A DNA stretch of 64,000 bases from Micrococcaceae bacterium Sec5.8. GTDB lineage: Bacteria; Actinomycetota; Actinomycetes; Actinomycetales; Micrococcaceae. The notes beneath the pieces are model-generated. The model searched no databases and had not been told where the DNA came from. It worked only from the letters and a program-made list of their open reading frames with translations. Of the stretch, positions 15,943-26,481 are shown piece by piece. The stretch is from contig CP143429.1 of assembly GCA_039636775.1 (NCBI GenBank), forward strand, positions 3,100,001-3,164,000. Reading direction: 5' to 3'. The position numbers were made by a program, and so were the translations under genes. How positions within the stretch are numbered: position 1 is the stretch's first letter; each line of letters begins with the position of its first letter.

Positions 15943-17447
15943 TGAGTACCACGACGACGGCCGGCAGCCCCGGCGGACAGCGCGCCGTCCCTTCCAAGGG
16001 GCTGCGCGCCGGAATCCTGGATCTCGGCGACTCGGTCATGCTGGGCCTGGCGTCCACCGCCCCGGTCTATTCGCTCGCCGCCACCCTGGGCCTGATCGTG
16101 GCGGTAAACGGAAACTACACCCCCCTGATCCTGCTCCTGGGCTTCATCCCGGTGCTGTTCATCGCCTACGCCTTCCGCGAACTCAACAGCGCCATACCGG
16201 ACTGCGGCACCACGTTCATCTGGACCCGGCGCGCATTCGGCCCCTGGGCCGGCTGGCTGGGCGGCTGGGGCGTGGCGCTGGCCGGCGTCGTGGTACTGGC
16301 GAACCTTGGCCAGGTCGCCGGGCAGTACCTGTGGCTGCTGGTCGGGGACGGCTCGCTGGCAGCGAACAGCCTCGTGGTGACCGCCACAGGGGTGGCGTTC
16401 ATTGCTTTCATGACCGTGGTGAACTACCGGGGCATCCGGCTCGGTGAGCATGTCCAGCGGGTCCTGACCTACGTCCAGTACATCTCGCTGGGCATCTTCG
16501 CCGTCGCGATTGTGTTCAGGATCGCCGGTGGCGTCCCCGAAGGCCAGGCCTTCGACTTTGAGTGGTTCAACCCGGCCGGCGCCTTCGCCGATCCGGGCGC
16601 CGTCGTTCATGGCTCGCTGCTGGCACTGTTCATCTACTGGGGCTGGGACACCTGCCTCGCGCTGAACGAGGAGACGGAAAACCCTGCCACGACGCCTGGC
16701 CGCGGCGCGATCATTTCGGCGTTGGTCCTGGTGGCCATTTACGTATCCGTGGCCCTGCTGGTGATGATGTACGCCACCGTCGGCACGGAAGGAATCGGCC
16801 TGGGCAACGACGCCAACAAAGGCGACGTCTTCCTGGCGATGAAAGACGTGGTTCTCGGGCCCTGGGGCTGGCTGATGGTCGTCGCCGTCCTGGCCTCCGT
16901 GCTGTCCTCCACCCAGACCACCATCCTGCCCACGGCCCGCGGCACGTTGTCCATGGCGGCGCATGGGGCGCTGCCCGCGAAGTTCCGCGAAGTCCACCCG
17001 CGCTACCAGACCCCCGGGTTCTCGACCAAGGTGATGGGCGCCGCCGCCATCCTCTACTACGTGCTGATGAGCCTGCTGAGTGAGAACCTGCTCTCCGACT
17101 CGATCAGCTCCATCAGCCTCTTCATCGCCTTCTATTACGCGCTGACCGGGTTCGCCTGCGTCTGGTACTTCCGCGCAACGCTGCGCAGTTCGGCCCGCAA
17201 TCTCTGGTTCCGGGGCATCCTGCCGCTCCTGGGCGCTCTGGCACTGACCGGCGCGTTCTGCATCTCAGCCGTGCAGATGTGGGATCCGGGCTACGGCGGC
17301 ACCACTATCCTGGGCGTCGGCGGGGCTTTCGTCAGCGGCGTGGTGCTGCTGGCTCTCGGCGCGGTGCTGGCCGCGGTGTGCCGTTTTGCGCCGTCAACCA
17401 GGGACTATTTCCGCCAGGGCAAGAAGACCGCCGTCGCCGCTGTTTAG
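15939..17447 (+). CDS. APC-superfamily amino acid permease
   Basis: A 502-residue permease from ATG 15939, overlapping the YgiC-like stop (ATGATGA). About twelve hydrophobic helices are visible. The first has the discontinuous-helix motif LASTAPVYSLAATLG, a variant of the APC GxG motif, and helix 6 has YWGWDTCLALNEET. It is the third gene of the YgiB-YgiC operon. The tight coupling suggests it imports a substrate or product, such as an amine or amino acid, used by the ATP-grasp ligase; this is inference. Confidence 0.85.
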   Translation: MMSTTTTAGSPGGQRAVPSKGLRAGILDLGDSVMLGLASTAPVYSLAATLGLIVAVNGNYTPLILLLGFIPVLFIAYAFRELNSAIPDCGTTFIWTRRAFGPWAGWLGGWGVALAGVVVLANLGQVAGQYLWLLVGDGSLAANSLVVTATGVAFIAFMTVVNYRGIRLGEHVQRVLTYVQYISLGIFAVAIVFRIAGGVPEGQAFDFEWFNPAGAFADPGAVVHGSLLALFIYWGWDTCLALNEETENPATTPGRGAIISALVLVAIYVSVALLVMMYATVGTEGIGLGNDANKGDVFLAMKDVVLGPWGWLMVVAVLASVLSSTQTTILPTARGTLSMAAHGALPAKFREVHPRYQTPGFSTKVMGAAAILYYVLMSLLSENLLSDSISSISLFIAFYYALTGFACVWYFRATLRSSARNLWFRGILPLLGALALTGAFCISAVQMWDPGYGGTTILGVGGAFVSGVVLLALGAVLAAVCRFAPSTRDYFRQGKKTAVAAV

Positions 17448-17471
17448 CGGGTGCCGCCGTAGGATGCTGGA

Positions 17472-18671
17472 ATGAGCAACGACGCTGATCTTCCTGCTGG
17501 TCCTGACCTTTCCGATGTCCTGGCAATTGATTCCCTCTTCAGCGCCGAAGAGCTGGCTGTCCGGGAGCGCATCCGCGACTTTACGGACAGCCGGATCCGG
17601 CCCGGCATCGCAGGCTGGTACGACGACGGCGTGTTTCCGCTGGAACTGGCCCCCGAGCTGGGCGAACTCGGCGTCCTGGGCATGCATCTGGAGGGTTACG
17701 GCTGCCCGGGCCGTTCCGCCGTGGAATACGGTTTGGCCGCGATGGAGCTTGAAGCCGGCGATTCCGGCATCCGCACGTTCGTCTCTGTGCAGGGCTCACT
17801 GGCCATGACGGCCATCCACAGGTGGGGCTCCGAGGAGCAGAAACTGCAGTGGCTCCCCCGCATGGCCGCCGGTGAACTGATCGGTGGTTTCGCTCTGACC
17901 GAGCCGGCCGCCGGCTCCGACCCAGCTTCGATGAAGACCTTCGCCCGCCGCGACGGAACCGGAGAGAACGCCGGTTGGATCCTGGATGGAGCCAAACGCT
18001 GGATCGGTCTCGCCTCGGTGGCCGATGTGCTGGTGGTGTGGGCCATGACCGACGACGGCGTCCACGGCTTCCTGGTCCCCGCCGGCACGCCCGGGGTCAC
18101 CGCGACGCCGATCGGCCGGAAGCTCTCGATGCGAGCCTCCATCCAGTGCGATGTCACGTTCGACGGCGTCCGGCTGGGTCCGGAAGCCATGCTCCCGGCA
18201 GCCCGCGGCCTGCGCGCCCCGTTCACCTGCCTCAACGAGGCCCGGTACGGGATCGTGTGGGGCTCCATGGGCGCGGCCCGCGACTCCTACGAGGCTGCGT
18301 TGAAGTACTCCCAGGAGCGGCTGCAGTTTGGCAAGCCGCTCGCCGGGTACCAGCTGACCCAGGAGAAACTCGTGAACATGTTGGTGGAGATCCAGAAGGG
18401 CACCCTGCTGGCGCTGCAGCTGGGCCGGCTCAAGGACGCCGGGACGCTGCGGCCGGAGCAGATCTCGCTGGGCAAACTGAACAACGTGCGGGAGGCGATC
18501 GCGATCGCCCGCGAGGCCCGGACCGTCCTGGGCGGGAACGGCATCACCTTGGACTATTCCCCGCTGCGGCACGCCGCCAACCTGGAGTCGGTCCGTACCT
18601 ACGAGGGCACTGACGAGGTCCACACCCTGATCCTGGGCCAGCACATCACCGGGCTGGCCGCCTTCCGCTAG
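17472..18671 (+). CDS. gcdH: acyl-CoA dehydrogenase, glutaryl-CoA dehydrogenase-like
   Basis: A 399-residue flavoenzyme. FALTEPAAGSDPASM and WILDGAKRWIGLA form the FAD/substrate loop, and ERLQFGKPLAGYQLTQ the helical domain. VRTYEGTDEVHTLILG carries the catalytic Glu. The EGTDEVHTLILG ending and RYGIVWGSMGAA are typical of GcdH, which oxidises and decarboxylates glutaryl-CoA to crotonyl-CoA in lysine and tryptophan breakdown. Start is ATG 17472. Other short-chain acyl-CoA dehydrogenases remain possible. Its 3' end overlaps the convergent GT87 gene by 26 bp. Confidence 0.82.
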   Translation: MSNDADLPAGPDLSDVLAIDSLFSAEELAVRERIRDFTDSRIRPGIAGWYDDGVFPLELAPELGELGVLGMHLEGYGCPGRSAVEYGLAAMELEAGDSGIRTFVSVQGSLAMTAIHRWGSEEQKLQWLPRMAAGELIGGFALTEPAAGSDPASMKTFARRDGTGENAGWILDGAKRWIGLASVADVLVVWAMTDDGVHGFLVPAGTPGVTATPIGRKLSMRASIQCDVTFDGVRLGPEAMLPAARGLRAPFTCLNEARYGIVWGSMGAARDSYEAALKYSQERLQFGKPLAGYQLTQEKLVNMLVEIQKGTLLALQLGRLKDAGTLRPEQISLGKLNNVREAIAIAREARTVLGGNGITLDYSPLRHAANLESVRTYEGTDEVHTLILGQHITGLAAFR

Positions 18672-20124
18672 CCCGGGTTGGCACGCCGCGGCGATCTCCT
18701 GCAGGCCTACTGCCGCGACGTGCCGTCTCGGCGGGGTTCCGTTCCCGGCCCTGGTCCACATCAGCGGCCGGGGCCACGGCTCCGCGCCGCAGGACCATCA
18801 GCCAGCACACCAGGATCGCCACGGCACAGAACACTCCGGCGCTGGCGGCCATGATCCACAGTCCGGGGGTTTGAACGTTGAGGTCCTCTGCCCCGAGAGC
18901 CGTGCCAATGGTCTTCGGCGAGAACAGGAACACCATCACGGACACCCCCAGCACCCCGCCCATCAACCAGCGCAGCCCGCGGTAGCGGTGCGGGGTCTCG
19001 CGCAGGGTCCATGCGAAGGCCGGCAGCACGGCGGCAACCCAGACCCAGTGGTGGGACCACGAGACCGGGCTGATCAGCAGCATGGCCAGCGCCGTCGTCG
19101 AGACTGCGACCACCCGGGCCCCCTGGCTGCTGGCGGCTTTGATGATCCGGGCGGCCAGCACCACGACGAGCATGCTTAGCGCCAGCCAGGGGACGGTCAC
19201 GGATGCTTCGGGGACGCCGAAGTGCAGCAGGGCGCCTTTGAGGGAGAGGTTGTCGACGTAGCCTGCGCCGCCGATCCGGGACGTGTCGGGCAGAATCTGA
19301 AACCAGAACTCCAGGGATTCCGCCGGCCGCACCAGCCAGCCAAGAAGCACGGTGCAGGCGAACCCCGCCCCCATGTTGAACAGTCCACGCCAGTCCTTGC
19401 GGACCAGGAAGTACAGGCCAAAAACCAGCGGGGTCAGCTTGATGCCGGCGGCGATACCTACGAGGAAGCCGCTGCCGGGGAAGCCGACCATCCAGCGCTG
19501 GTTGCGGGCCAGCAGGTCCAGCGCCATCATGCCCATCAGCAGGATGTTGATTTGACCGAACGCCAGAGTCTCGCGCCACGGGCCCAGGTTCAGTACCGCC
19601 AGGACCAGCACAGCTGCCGCCCACCGGTTGCCCGGAGCCTGGAAGGTGGTGCGCCAGCCCGAAGCGGCATTCCAGTACCGGACACCGCGGACGGCCACCC
19701 ACGCCGCCACGCCGGCGCCGGCGGCATTGAAGAGGGTGAGGGCAGTTTCTTGCGGCACCCTGGCCAGCAGGCTGAAGAGCAGCGCGGCAAACGGCGGATA
19801 GGTGAACGGAAGCTGCGGCCCGCCGGCCCAGTCAATGTTGCCCCGGTAGAGATCCGACGGCGCCGGCCCCGCCTCGTTAAGGATGGTTCCGCCGAACCAA
19901 TAGACGCTGAAGTCCAGACCTTGTGCACCCCAGACGCCGAGCCAGTGCCACACGAGGTAGATCAGGCCGGCCAGGGCCAGGACTGTGGAGACCTGAAGCA
20001 GCTGCGGGACGTAGAGCCGCTCCGGGATCCGGGCAAGCGTCCGTCCGGGCCTCGCCGCGCGTGCAGGGTCTTCGGCCGTGACTGGTTCCGGAATTGGCCG
20101 GGTTTCGGCATCAGGCGCTGGCAT
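18646..20124 (-). CDS. GT87-family membrane mannosyltransferase-like protein (copy 1)
   Basis: A 492-residue polytopic GT-C glycosyltransferase. LDFSVYWFGG near residue 73 carries the acidic residue expected in the first extracytoplasmic loop. TYPPFAALLFSLLA, FGQINILLMGMMALD, AAGIKLTPLVFGLYFLVRKDW and VSWSHHWVWVAAVLPA follow, all conserved in polyprenol-phosphate-mannose alpha-1,2-mannosyltransferases. Its role would be in lipoglycan or glycolipid assembly at the outer face of the membrane. The C-terminal 50 residues are basic and low-complexity. A close paralogue follows upstream at 20304-21584. Confidence 0.82.
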   Translation of the reverse strand: MPAPDAETRPIPEPVTAEDPARAARPGRTLARIPERLYVPQLLQVSTVLALAGLIYLVWHWLGVWGAQGLDFSVYWFGGTILNEAGPAPSDLYRGNIDWAGGPQLPFTYPPFAALLFSLLARVPQETALTLFNAAGAGVAAWVAVRGVRYWNAASGWRTTFQAPGNRWAAAVLVLAVLNLGPWRETLAFGQINILLMGMMALDLLARNQRWMVGFPGSGFLVGIAAGIKLTPLVFGLYFLVRKDWRGLFNMGAGFACTVLLGWLVRPAESLEFWFQILPDTSRIGGAGYVDNLSLKGALLHFGVPEASVTVPWLALSMLVVVLAARIIKAASSQGARVVAVSTTALAMLLISPVSWSHHWVWVAAVLPAFAWTLRETPHRYRGLRWLMGGVLGVSVMVFLFSPKTIGTALGAEDLNVQTPGLWIMAASAGVFCAVAILVCWLMVLRRGAVAPAADVDQGRERNPAETARRGSRPAGDRRGVPTRASGRRPAR

Positions 20125-20303
20125 GCATCCCCCAGGTATGTGTGGTCGGGGTGCCAGCCGCAGGCGGGATCCCTGCTGCCAGCCTACCGAACCCCTACCC
20201 CGGGACCGGGACCGGGTCCGTCTTGCCGGCGTCCCTGCGGATGGTCGCGCTGATGACTGCCGCTAGGGTGCACCTCGCGGCGGCGGGCGGGCCGGGTAGC
20301 GGG

Positions 20304-21584
20304 CTAGGCGTCCGGGCGGAGCGAGGCGCGGGAGGGCCGGTACGCCAGCGCCCAGTACACCAGCATGGCGATGCCGCAGAGTACGCCCAGGCTGGCCACG
20401 ATGAGCTGCCACTGGGTCTGCGGGTCCTTCCCCCATTCGGCGGCACCGGCCATCACCGCCAGGTACTTGGGCGTGAGGTAAAAGGACAAGGCCGAGAACG
20501 CGACGATGATCCATCCGGCGAGGCGCATCCGTCCGTTCCGGGACGGCACCCGGTGGATGGCGAACCCCATGCACGGCAGTGCCACTGCCATCCACACCCA
20601 GTGGTGGGACCAGGACACCGGGCTGACCAGGAGCATCAGCACGGCCGTGGCGGAGACGGCGACGAAGTTCTCCTCCGCGTCGACCGCCCACTTGATCACG
20701 AGCGCAGCCACGGCGGCCAGGCCGAGTGCGAGCACCAGCCACACAAGGCTCGTCAAGCCGGAGTCCGGCAGTCCCAGGTGCAGCAACAAGCCTTTAACCG
20801 AGAGGTTGTCCACGTAGGCAGGCCCGCCGATGCGCCCGGTGTCCGGCAGGATCCTGGTCCAGAACGTGAGGGAAGCCGTGGGCAGCACCGCCCAGGCCAG
20901 GCCAATCGAGCCAAAGAATCCTGCCGCCATCCAGCCGAGGGCCTTGAAGTCGCGGCGGACCAAAAAATAGAGCCCAAAGGCAAGCGGGGTCAGCTTGATG
21001 CCTGCCGCAATGCCGATCAGTAGCCCCGCGGGCCAGCGTATCTGGGCGGCCCGCGCTTTTCCGTAGAGCGCGAAGTCGGCCAGGATCAGGCCCATCAGGA
21101 TGATGTTGATCTGACCAAAGTCGAAGGTGTCCCGCCAGGGACCCAGGAGCAGAATCGCGGCGGTACCGGCCAGCGCAACGGCACGAAAGCGCCAATCCGC
21201 GACGGCGTTCCGCCAGCTGCCGAGCCGGAAGTAGTGCCGCGCGAGCCAGGCGGACACGATGGCGGCGCCCAGCAGCGCCGTGGTGATGAACACCAGGCTG
21301 CCGCCGCCCTGCCCCAGCGCAGCCATGGCCGCGAACAGCAGAGCGGCGAACGGCGGGTAGGTGAACGGCAGGCCGTCCCTGGGCGCGTAGAGCTCGTTGA
21401 CCCCGGTTTCACCGGTCTGGAGCACCCGGTTGCCGCCGTAGAAGTAGACCTCAAAGTCGTTCATCAGCGGTATGTACGCCGAGTACAGCACCACCAGGGC
21501 GACGACGACGGCGAGCGCGCCAGCCGCCGTCGCGAGCCAGCCGCGGGTGGTGGAGGGCGTGGCCCTGGCGGTGGTGGTGGTCAC
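20304..21584 (-). CDS. GT87-family membrane mannosyltransferase-like protein (copy 2)
   Basis: A 426-residue paralogue of copy 1, from GTG 21584. It has the same block order: NDFEVYFYGGN, TYPPFAALLFAAMAA, FGQINIILMGLILAD, AAGIKLTPLAFGLYFLVRRDF, ILPDTGRIGGPAYVDNLS and VSWSHHWVWMAVALP. It lacks the long tails of copy 1. It begins 6 bp after the metB stop and may be read from the metB promoter. The two copies are 179 bp apart and seem to come from an old duplication, since they are clearly diverged outside the motif blocks. Confidence 0.82.
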   Translation of the reverse strand: MTTTTARATPSTTRGWLATAAGALAVVVALVVLYSAYIPLMNDFEVYFYGGNRVLQTGETGVNELYAPRDGLPFTYPPFAALLFAAMAALGQGGGSLVFITTALLGAAIVSAWLARHYFRLGSWRNAVADWRFRAVALAGTAAILLLGPWRDTFDFGQINIILMGLILADFALYGKARAAQIRWPAGLLIGIAAGIKLTPLAFGLYFLVRRDFKALGWMAAGFFGSIGLAWAVLPTASLTFWTRILPDTGRIGGPAYVDNLSVKGLLLHLGLPDSGLTSLVWLVLALGLAAVAALVIKWAVDAEENFVAVSATAVLMLLVSPVSWSHHWVWMAVALPCMGFAIHRVPSRNGRMRLAGWIIVAFSALSFYLTPKYLAVMAGAAEWGKDPQTQWQLIVASLGVLCGIAMLVYWALAYRPSRASLRPDA

Positions 21585-21590
21585 GGGTGG

Positions 21591-22808
21591 TTAGCTGCCT
21601 GACTCGCCGGCCGCGGCATCGATCTGCGCGAAGGCGTGCTCCAGGTCAGCGATCAGGTCCTCAACGTCCTCAATGCCACAGGAGAGCCGGATCAGGTTGA
21701 CCGGAACGGCCAGCTCGGTGCCCTTGACCGAGGCATGCGTCATTTCCGAGGGGTAGTTCATCAGTGACTCGATGCCGCCGAGGGACTCCGCGAGGGTGAA
21801 CACCGATGTGGATTCGGCCACCTTCCGGGCTGCCGCTTCGCCGCCCTTGAACTGCACCGAGATCATGCCGCCAAACTTCTTCATCTGCTTTTTGGCCAGC
21901 TCATGCCCCGGGTGTGAGGGCAGGCCCGGGTACAGCACGGCCTCGACCTCGGGGCGCTGCAGCAGCCATTCGGCCACGGCCTGGGCGTTGTCGCTGTGCC
22001 GGTCCATCCGCACGCCCAGGGTCTTGAGGCCCCGGGTGGTGAGGAACGCGTCCATCGGGCCGGACACGGCACCGACAGCGAACTGGACGAAGCCGATTTT
22101 CTCGGCCAGCCCTGCGTCGTTGACCACGATCGCGCCGCCGACGACATCGGAGTGCCCGCCAATGTATTTCGTGGTGGAGTGCACCACGACGTCAGCGCCC
22201 AGGGCCAGGGGATTCTGCAGGTACGGGGACGCGAAGGTGTTGTCCACGACCAGGAGGGCCCCGGCGTCGTGCGCCACCGTGGCGAGGGCCGCGATGTCGG
22301 TGATCTTCATCATCGGGTTCGACGGCGTCTCCACCCAGACGAGGCGGGTCCTGCCACCGTCCGGCCCACCGGCCGCCACGGCCGTCGCCACGGCGTCAAG
22401 GTTGGACATGTCCACGGGGGTGTTGCCGATGCCCCACTCCCCCAGCACCCGGCTGATCAACCGGTAGGTGCCGCCGTAGGCGTCGTTGCCGAGCACGATG
22501 TGGTCACCCGGACGGGTGAGCGCCCGGATCATCGAGTCCTCGGCCGCGAGCCCCGAGCTGAAGGAAAACGCGGCGGTCCCGCCTTCGAGCGCGGCCAGTT
22601 GTTCCTGCAGCGAGTCACGGGTGGGGTTGGTGCCGCGGCCGTATTCGTACCCGGCACGCAGCACACCAATCGCTTCCTGGGCGTAGGTGGTGGAGAAATG
22701 CACTGGCGGTACGACGGCGCCGGTGCGGGGCTCAAACGCCTGGCCGGCATGCACGGCCCGGGTGTTGAAGCCTGCGGCTTTCGCGGAGTGGCTCTCTGGC
22801 AAAGTCAT
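21591..22808 (-). CDS. metB: cystathionine gamma-synthase/lyase-type PLP enzyme
   Basis: A 405-residue Cys/Met-metabolism enzyme. YGRGTNPTRDSLQEQLAALE and FSSGLAAEDSM form the substrate and PLP-phosphate region, VDNTFASPYLQNP holds the cofactor Asp, and HSTTKYIGGHSD contains the Schiff-base Lys214. ESLMNYPSEMTHAS near the C-terminus is typical of the gamma-synthase/lyase group. It follows cbs by 90 bp in the same direction, so the pair may run transsulfuration. Gamma-synthase and gamma-lyase activities cannot be separated from sequence. AAAGGAA precedes the ATG. Confidence 0.85.
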   Translation of the reverse strand: MTLPESHSAKAAGFNTRAVHAGQAFEPRTGAVVPPVHFSTTYAQEAIGVLRAGYEYGRGTNPTRDSLQEQLAALEGGTAAFSFSSGLAAEDSMIRALTRPGDHIVLGNDAYGGTYRLISRVLGEWGIGNTPVDMSNLDAVATAVAAGGPDGGRTRLVWVETPSNPMMKITDIAALATVAHDAGALLVVDNTFASPYLQNPLALGADVVVHSTTKYIGGHSDVVGGAIVVNDAGLAEKIGFVQFAVGAVSGPMDAFLTTRGLKTLGVRMDRHSDNAQAVAEWLLQRPEVEAVLYPGLPSHPGHELAKKQMKKFGGMISVQFKGGEAAARKVAESTSVFTLAESLGGIESLMNYPSEMTHASVKGTELAVPVNLIRLSCGIEDVEDLIADLEHAFAQIDAAAGESGS

Positions 22809-22898
22809 ATGCGTTCCTTTCGGCCGGCCGCCGGGAGGCCCGGCGAGGGCGCTCCGGCATCCGGGTCGGTGGATGAGGTGCTGGGAAAAGCCGGTGAG

Positions 22899-24284
22899 TC
22901 AGCTGCTCAGGTAGGCGAGGAGGTCGTGGCGGGTCAGGATCCCCACCGGCGCGCCGACGAAGGTCACCATGAGGGTGTCCGAGCCGGAGAGGAGCTCCCG
23001 GGCCGTCGAAAGCGATTCGAGGGAGCCGATCACCGGAAGCCGGGGCTCCATGTGTTCGGAAATCTTGTCCGAGAGCTTGGCCTCCCCGCGGAAGAGCTTC
23101 GCGGTCAGGGTCCGCTCATCGACGGAGCCGAGGACCTCGCCCATGACCACGGGAGGTTCCTGGGACAGCACCGGGATGTTCGAGACGCCGTACTCGTTCA
23201 TGATGTTGATGACATCGCGGACGGTCTCGTTCGGGTGGATGTGCACCAGGTCCGGCATCTTCCCGGTCTTGGCCTTGAGGATCTCGCCGACGGACGCTTC
23301 GTCCCCGCCGGCGAGGAAGCCGTAGGAGCGCATCCACTGGTCATTAAAGATCTTGGCCAGGTAGCCACGGCCGGAGTCCGGCAGGATGACGACGACGACG
23401 GCGTCCTCGGGCAGGTCCTTGGCGACCTGCAGTGCAGCGACGACGGCCATGCCGGACGAGCCGCCCACCAGCAGGCCTTCTTCGCGGGCCAGCCGTCGGG
23501 TCATCTCGAAGGAGTCGGCGTCGGTCACCGCGATGACGCCGTCCGGGACGGCTTTTTCGTAGTTGGCGGGCCACATGTCCTCGCCAACACCTTCGACGAA
23601 GTACGGCCGGCCGGTGCCGCCGGAATAGACCGAACCGGACGGGTCGGCGCCGATGATCTTGACCACGCCGCCGTCGGCTTCCGCGCGTCCGGCGGAGACT
23701 TCCTTAAGGTACCGGCCGGTGCCGGTGATGGTGCCCCCGGTGCCGGCACCGATCACACAGTGGGTGATCCTGCCGTCCGTGTCGCGCCAGATTTCCGGGC
23801 CGGTCGATTCGTAGTGGCTGGCCGGGGCGGCCGGGTTGGAGAACTGGTCGGGCTTGTAGGCGCCGGGGATTTCACTGACCAGCCGGTCCGAGACACCGTA
23901 GTAGCTTTGCGGGCTGTCGGGGGCGACGGCGGTGGGCGTCACCACCACCTCGGCGCCGTAAGCCTGGAGCACGGCCCGTTTGTCCTCGCCCACCTTGTCC
24001 GGCACCACGAAGACGCACCGGTAGCCCTTCTGCTGGGCGACGAGGGCAAGGCCGACGCCGGTATTTCCGGAGGTGGGTTCCACGATGGTCCCACCCGGCA
24101 GGAGTTTGCCGCTGCGTTCGGCCTCCTCAATCATTTTCACCGCGATGCGGTCTTTGATGGAACCGCCGGGGTTCAGGTATTCCAGCTTCACCAGGACCGT
24201 GGCCCCGATGCCGTGGGTAACGTGGTGCAGCTTGACGAGCGGCGTGTTGCCGATGAGGTCCAGAACGGACTGGGCGTACTTCAT
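22899..24284 (-). CDS. cbs: cystathionine beta-synthase
   Basis: A 461-residue PLP enzyme from ATG 24284. The catalytic domain begins LDLIGNTPLVKL. PGGSIKDR contains the PLP-binding Lys44, TSGNTGVGLA is the substrate loop, and VIGAGTGGTITGTGRYLKE binds the phosphate. The last 120 residues are a tandem CBS-domain pair (HPNETVRDVINIMNEYGVSNIPVL and GAPVGILTRHDLLAYL), expected to bind adenosyl ligands and regulate activity. It condenses serine or an activated serine with homocysteine. No Shine-Dalgarno is evident, so the mRNA may be leaderless. Confidence 0.9.
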   Translation of the reverse strand: MKYAQSVLDLIGNTPLVKLHHVTHGIGATVLVKLEYLNPGGSIKDRIAVKMIEEAERSGKLLPGGTIVEPTSGNTGVGLALVAQQKGYRCVFVVPDKVGEDKRAVLQAYGAEVVVTPTAVAPDSPQSYYGVSDRLVSEIPGAYKPDQFSNPAAPASHYESTGPEIWRDTDGRITHCVIGAGTGGTITGTGRYLKEVSAGRAEADGGVVKIIGADPSGSVYSGGTGRPYFVEGVGEDMWPANYEKAVPDGVIAVTDADSFEMTRRLAREEGLLVGGSSGMAVVAALQVAKDLPEDAVVVVILPDSGRGYLAKIFNDQWMRSYGFLAGGDEASVGEILKAKTGKMPDLVHIHPNETVRDVINIMNEYGVSNIPVLSQEPPVVMGEVLGSVDERTLTAKLFRGEAKLSDKISEHMEPRLPVIGSLESLSTARELLSGSDTLMVTFVGAPVGILTRHDLLAYLSS

Positions 24285-24373
24285 ACATACAAAGTTACCG
24301 TCTCCACCCGCCAAGGGCGGATTCAGTCACGTCCGGTGGGTTAGCCGGCGCCATCTGGTGCGAAGATTATGCG

Positions 24374-25176
24374 GTGACGAGCTGGCGTTGGCCCCAGGGG
24401 CTGAAGAGCTATCTGCTCCCCGTCGGCATGCTGGCGGTGGGCGCCGCGGCGCTGCTTACGGGCCTGTTGCCCTGGCTGGCCTTCGAGGACCTGGCCGGCC
24501 GGACCGTCCCGGTGCTGACCTTCGTCGTGGCGATGTCCCTGGTGACGGAATTGGTTGACGAGGCCGGCCTGTTCCGGGTGGTCACGCAGCGGCTCGCGTT
24601 CCTGGGCAGGGGCCGGGTTTTCCTGTTGTGGCTGCTGGTGATCGGCCTGGCCACGGTCTCTACCGTGTTCTTGTCCCTGGATACGACGGCGGTGCTCGTG
24701 ACTCCCGTCGTGGTCCTCCTTGCCATCCACGCCCGGATCCCGCCGCTGCCGTTTGCCCTGACCACCATCTGGCTGGCCAACACCGCATCCTTGTTGCTGC
24801 CCGTGTCGAACCTGACGAATCTGCTGGCCCGGGACCGGCTGGGGCTGAGTCCGGCCACTTTCGCCGGACTCGTCTGGGCCCCGGCCCTGGCGGGGATCCT
24901 GGTCCCGATCGGGCTGTTGTGGCTGGCCTTCCGGAAAGACCTCGCCGGCCGGTACGGGCCGCAGCCGGTCCGCAAAGCGCGGGACAAGGTGTTGCTGTAC
25001 TCGGCGTCCGGGGTGATGGTGCTGCTGCTGCCTGCCCTCGTTTCCGGCATCCCCGTGCAGTTCCCGGCGCTGGCTGCGGCGGCGGTACTGTTGGGCCTCT
25101 TCCTCTGGCGCCGCCGCTCGGCGCTGCGCTGGTCCATGATTCCCTGGCGGCCGCTTCTGCTCACCGCGGGGCTGTT
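24374..25176 (+). pseudogene. ArsB/NhaD-like permease, 5' part, interrupted by IS
   Basis: The first 267 codons of a polytopic transporter, from GTG 24374. Helices such as VPVLTFVVAMSLVTELVDEAG and VFLSLDTTAVLVTPVV match the ArsB/NhaD/SLC13 (ion transporter) superfamily, and IWLANTASLLLPVSNLTNLL is the characteristic NTASLLLPVSNLTN loop. The reading frame runs a few codons into the insertion element (…GLFEPHRV) before a stop. Removing the element and one target copy rejoins it exactly to the fragment at 26482. The intact protein would have been about 395 residues, a normal length for the family. Substrate unknown. Confidence 0.9.
25174..25176. repeat. target-site duplication, left copy (GTT)
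   Basis: GTT directly precedes the left inverted repeat of the insertion element and recurs directly after its right end at 26479-26481. Three base pairs is within the range made by IS3-family transposases. Confidence 0.85.
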
Positions 25177-25228
25177 TGAACCGCACCGGGTTTGATGGAG
25201 ACATCGATTACCCGGAAGGATGATTCCC

Positions 25229-26448
<1,220 letters not shown>

Positions 26449-26478
26449 AAACGCCTCCACAAAACCCGGGGCTTGACA

Positions 26479-26481
26479 GTT
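26479..26481. repeat. target-site duplication, right copy (GTT)
   Basis: GTT immediately after the right inverted repeat, matching 25174-25176. Deleting the element plus one copy restores an open frame across the junction. Confidence 0.85.

Noticed and set aside
21996..24344. A very long plus-strand open frame opposite cbs and metB
   Set aside because: It is antisense to two clear PLP enzyme genes, is rich in Gly/Arg/Val/His without domain motifs, and spans their intergenic gap. This is a codon-bias shadow common in GC-rich DNA.
24285..24373. S-box (SAM) or other sulfur riboswitch before cbs-metB
   Set aside because: The 89-bp gap before cbs is too short and shows no paired-stem pattern of an S-box or related riboswitch.
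24374..25195. The open frame running from the permease into the insertion sequence as a genuine 273-residue protein
   Set aside because: Its last six residues come from the inverted repeat of the element. It lacks the second half of the transporter fold, which is found intact beyond the element.
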